Positions 31,301-32,738 of a DNA stretch of 32,738 nt are shown one piece after another. The position numbers and the translations under genes are program-made. Positions within the stretch are counted from its first letter, which is position 1. The number at the start of each line of letters is the position of its first letter. The DNA lies in the IMG/VR virus record IMGVR_UViG_3300028025_005522, positions 1 through 32,738 of that record; one strand, given 5' to 3'. The notes under the pieces were generated by a model that searched no databases, was not told the origin of the DNA, and worked only from the letters and a program-made list of their open reading frames with translations. This stretch comes from a virus.

Positions 31301-32258
31301 AAACACACATACATTACCATTCTTAACAACAATACAACAAAACTATTTTGGTGGTAGTGCATTAACATTAAGTCATTTAAGTTCATCAATAACAGCAACT
31401 AATAATGTTGTAGGTGGTGCTGCATTTACTGTTACTAACTTAGTTTCAAGTTCAGTATCTACAACTAATAATGGTTTATCTCTTTTGAATAACCTTGTAG
31501 TTGGTCAAGCAAATGGTGTTTGGGTATCAGGTTCAAACCCAACAAATAGAAGAAACATTACCTCAAATATTATTGGTGGTGTTAATACAGCTGTAAGTTC
31601 ATCTCAAGTAGGTGCTGAAGCACATTTATATGGTACAATTGTATATGGTCAAAACTTAATTGTTTCAGCATCACACGCACTTGCTAATGGTGGTTCAGCA
31701 TTCTTTGGTAGATATAATGATACTACTACTTTAAGTGATTCACAAAACATTGTATTTGCTGTAGGTACAGGTGCTGCAACAGGTTCAAGAAGAACAGGTT
31801 TATATGTAACATCAGGTTCATTGGTTGGTGTGTCAGGTTCATTACAAGTAATTGGTGATGGAGTATTTACAGGTTCACTTACATTGAGTGGTTCAGCAAA
31901 CCCTGAATTAACTGTAATTGGTAATACCATATTAACAGGATCAGTTCAAGGCAATGTATTACCATTGACTGTAGCTTCAAACACAGCGTCATTAGACTTA
32001 AATAATGGTAACTTCTTTGAATTAGCGTTGACAGGTTCACAAAATATTTTTATTAACCCATCAAACATTAAACCAGGTCAAACTGTAAACATAAAATTAA
32101 ACACAACTGGTTCAGGTACAGTAACATTCCCAACATCGGTTAAACAACCATCAGGGTCTGCATACACACCAACAACATCGGTTGGAACAGATATAATAAC
32201 AATGGTAAGTTTTGATACAACAAACTTATTCGTTGCGAATGTAAAGAACTTAATATAA
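28380..32258 (+). CDS. Long tail fibre with Ser-Ala-Tyr and Thr-Gly-Ser repeats
   Basis: A 1292-residue Ser/Thr/Ala-rich fibre. The N-terminal 35 residues (GQLTNLYVSESYQGLIKLTD) are non-repetitive and probably dock on the tail. The shaft alternates SYATNALSAS-type units (about 57-80 and 450-620), ITGSL and TTGSNVF units. A globular insert from about residue 625 (YGKCDNPGGLLKG, TADVAYNAFTNIV, DGMTAGDMLYLSSSGQYTNV) and ELHDVDITSPVSGD (about 755) is the pattern of many uncultured phage fibres. After a long Asn/Ser-rich stretch a C-terminal beta domain (about 1190-1292, NNGNFFELALTGSQNIFI and VNIKLNTTGSGTVTF) closes the protein. It follows the duplicated protein by 24 bases. Confidence 0.75.
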   Translation: MGQLTNLYVSESYQGLIKLTDSTTGVTGNLQYLQDGLGNRLPIQMSTSSVSITGSLFGTASYATQALSASWAPDNTSTGSYVTTSSFNAYTSSNDGRVDALINATGSYATTGSNNFIGDQNIASGSYLETDGITNAGPGENIEIAPRSGANVIVNVQNSTDKFIVKSVSGGAIVEITGSLHSTDIVGTGSLFLQPNQSDARYVEIYNTSPTDTHITASGGQIFLGDDQTYVKVDNYGSVERIDVVAGNELNVSSSIVNLTGSLHQSGTFYPDVIDWFSSSIVQSTGSYILTTNISGVTEYDSYQNVASALQQYINTGSIPSGTVSGSAQIVELGFATTSSVNEKLDTGSFNSYTASIDARTGSYATTGSNVFQGLQTISGSLIVTGSITALSASITYLQTVYQTSSVVFSSGSNILGDEPSDIQTLNGVVNIPLGNLNVTGATTSSLGFFGNLQGTASYATNALSASHSVNSDTSISSSFAQTAISSSQAQNAVSASQATNSNTASYVLQAVSASYATNALSSSYSNNSTSASFAQNALSASYAPDNSNRNGLITTGSIGNTQYITGSLNVTQGITGSLFGTSSYATNALSSSHAINADTASFLLGTIASSSFATNAATASIAFDLVVYGKCDNPGGLLKGTIVRITGNSGDNALFNSASWEDDNNSANTLGMLTADVAYNAFTNIVAQGTVIGINTDGMTAGDMLYLSSSGQYTNVIPPAPYHEVRLGQVLRPQLNNGSAYISVDNGYELSELHDVDITSPVSGDLLVYRSGSYGQWVNETGAELGFATTGSNVFKGDQTISGSLVGNSINSGLIKVVTEAQNSSSLAVPFGYISASAAVSQSNLVFGVINASNGSGQLAANFTGSIVISGSNNILLSGNRTNTLVTAGTYGYIGGNSNIVQTIPTLNTASLLRPTISSNNLNATIALAFTTSSLAAPSVSTNNVLNTVTINHQSGSLSYNQNINVGPVTSTANTHTLPFLTTIQQNYFGGSALTLSHLSSSITATNNVVGGAAFTVTNLVSSSVSTTNNGLSLLNNLVVGQANGVWVSGSNPTNRRNITSNIIGGVNTAVSSSQVGAEAHLYGTIVYGQNLIVSASHALANGGSAFFGRYNDTTTLSDSQNIVFAVGTGAATGSRRTGLYVTSGSLVGVSGSLQVIGDGVFTGSLTLSGSANPELTVIGNTILTGSVQGNVLPLTVASNTASLDLNNGNFFELALTGSQNIFINPSNIKPGQTVNIKLNTTGSGTVTFPTSVKQPSGSAYTPTTSVGTDIITMVSFDTTNLFVANVKNLI
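28540..30240 (+). repeat. Coding repeats of the fibre shaft
   Basis: The unit TCTTATGCAACCAATGCATT (or a close variant) and the lead TTATTTGG(A/T)AC(C/A) recur near 28550, 29745 and 30110, with shorter GCATCA/AGTTCA units between. They code SYATNAL-type shaft motifs and ITGSLFGT(A/S)SYAT blocks. Repeats are in frame and diverged at third positions. Confidence 0.75.
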
Positions 32259-32259
32259 T

Positions 32260-32738
32260 ATGATATTTGCACCCTTTGCATATAAACAACAAGCGGTAAG
32301 TGCGGCACCTGTAGCATTTAATCCAAACGATTTAAGTGATTTAACGTTTTGGATAGATTTTAGTGATACTTCATTTCTTGCTTTAGATGGTACACAAACT
32401 GAAATTTTAAGTGCATATTCAAAAGTTGCTAATACAACTAATGCCACATTAAGTAAAGTTAATGGAAGCAATTATAATTATAGTTATGTAAATTCATTAT
32501 CAAATAGTTCTTTGAGATGTGCAAAGGTAATTAATAGACCAACATCATACCGTAGTGATAAATGGAATAATGGTGTTGCCGCAGATGCAACATTCGGACC
32601 TAAAACAAATACAACATCATATCCTGATGGCACTATGTTTATGGTAATGAATAGAGGAACAATATCAACAGCGGGTTATTTGGTATCAAGATTTGATGGT
32701 TCTACAGATAGAGGTGTAATATATGATTTAGGTACAAG
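32260..32738 (+). CDS. Partial adhesin-like protein, cut by window end
   Basis: ATG two bases after the fibre stop (TATAATATGA), open to the window edge with 159 residues visible. It begins MIFAPFAYKQQAVSAAPVAF, then NPNDLSDLTFWIDFSDTSFL, ALDGTQTEILSAYSKV, and continues with FMVMNRGTISTAGYLVSRFD and GSTDRGVIYDLGT. The pattern (L-FWIDFSD followed by a DG-T turn, then a later FMVMNRG and SRFDGSTDRG) is that of a laminin-G or concanavalin-type lectin domain often used as a receptor-binding tip. Being next to the long fibre, it may be the tip of the same appendage or a second fibre. The rest of the gene lies outside the window. Confidence 0.65.
   Translation, partial: MIFAPFAYKQQAVSAAPVAFNPNDLSDLTFWIDFSDTSFLALDGTQTEILSAYSKVANTTNATLSKVNGSNYNYSYVNSLSNSSLRCAKVINRPTSYRSDKWNNGVAADATFGPKTNTTSYPDGTMFMVMNRGTISTAGYLVSRFDGSTDRGVIYDLGT

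Noticed and set aside
31649-32471. Minus-strand open frames over the fibre end and the following gene
   Set aside because: Mirror frames of repetitive fibre codons and of the partial adhesin; no promoter or start context.

Overview
The window is a low-GC stretch of a tailed double-stranded DNA phage (Caudoviricetes). It carries recognisable large and small terminase subunits, a portal, a major capsid protein, an XkdF-type prohead protease region, a tape measure protein and several large fibre or adhesin genes. The host is most likely a member of Bacteroidota. I could find no Shine-Dalgarno sequences. Starts sit in AT-rich contexts such as TAATATG, usually fused to the previous stop, and one minus-strand gene has a textbook Bacteroidota primary-sigma promoter (TTTG-N20-TAAATTTG). 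No integrase, tRNA, CRISPR array, reverse transcriptase or insertion sequence is visible.

Layout. (1) 1-8970, plus strand: a tail or neck module with a gp10-like completion protein, a beta-rich structural protein, a 1771-residue tail-tip protein ending in Pro/Thr linkers and a delta-60 repeat domain, and a smaller adhesin. (2) 8972-11939: tape measure and a very basic 42-residue protein. (3) 11960-16630: head module with a multidomain MuF-like/HAD/XkdF protease protein, a scaffold-like acidic protein, the capsid protein and a tail-tube-like protein, closed by a strong terminator. (4) 16754-19503: structural protein, portal, head-tail adaptor, a membrane-anchored coiled-coil protein and a Cys-containing accessory protein, closed by a bidirectional terminator. 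(5) 19580-21163, minus strand: a 187-residue unknown with its own promoter and, upstream, a three-gene operon followed by three successive hairpins. (6) 21164-21564: a gene-free divergent region holding a G+C-elevated, probably structured RNA closed by a 17-pair helix. (7) 21565-24718: small and regulatory genes, including a DUF3820-like protein, a double zinc-ribbon/HTH protein, a sigma-factor-like protein and an FkbM-like methyltransferase. (8) 24718-28355: small and large terminase, a tail-chaperone-like gene with an apparent -1 frameshift at a T9 run, and an internally duplicated protein. (9) 28380-32738: a long Ser/Ala-repeat tail fibre and the start of a further adhesin cut by the window edge.

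The module order is unusual. The tape measure lies upstream of protease, capsid and portal, and the terminase lies far downstream behind a minus-strand block, so the classic order terminase-portal-protease-capsid-tail is permuted. A short element (consensus TATATTTA-n-TA-n-TA, often running directly into ATG) recurs at the starts of several transcription-unit-like gene groups, and the phage encodes its own sigma-like protein that could read it. The structured RNA candidate, this leader element and the frameshifted gene are the parts most worth following up.
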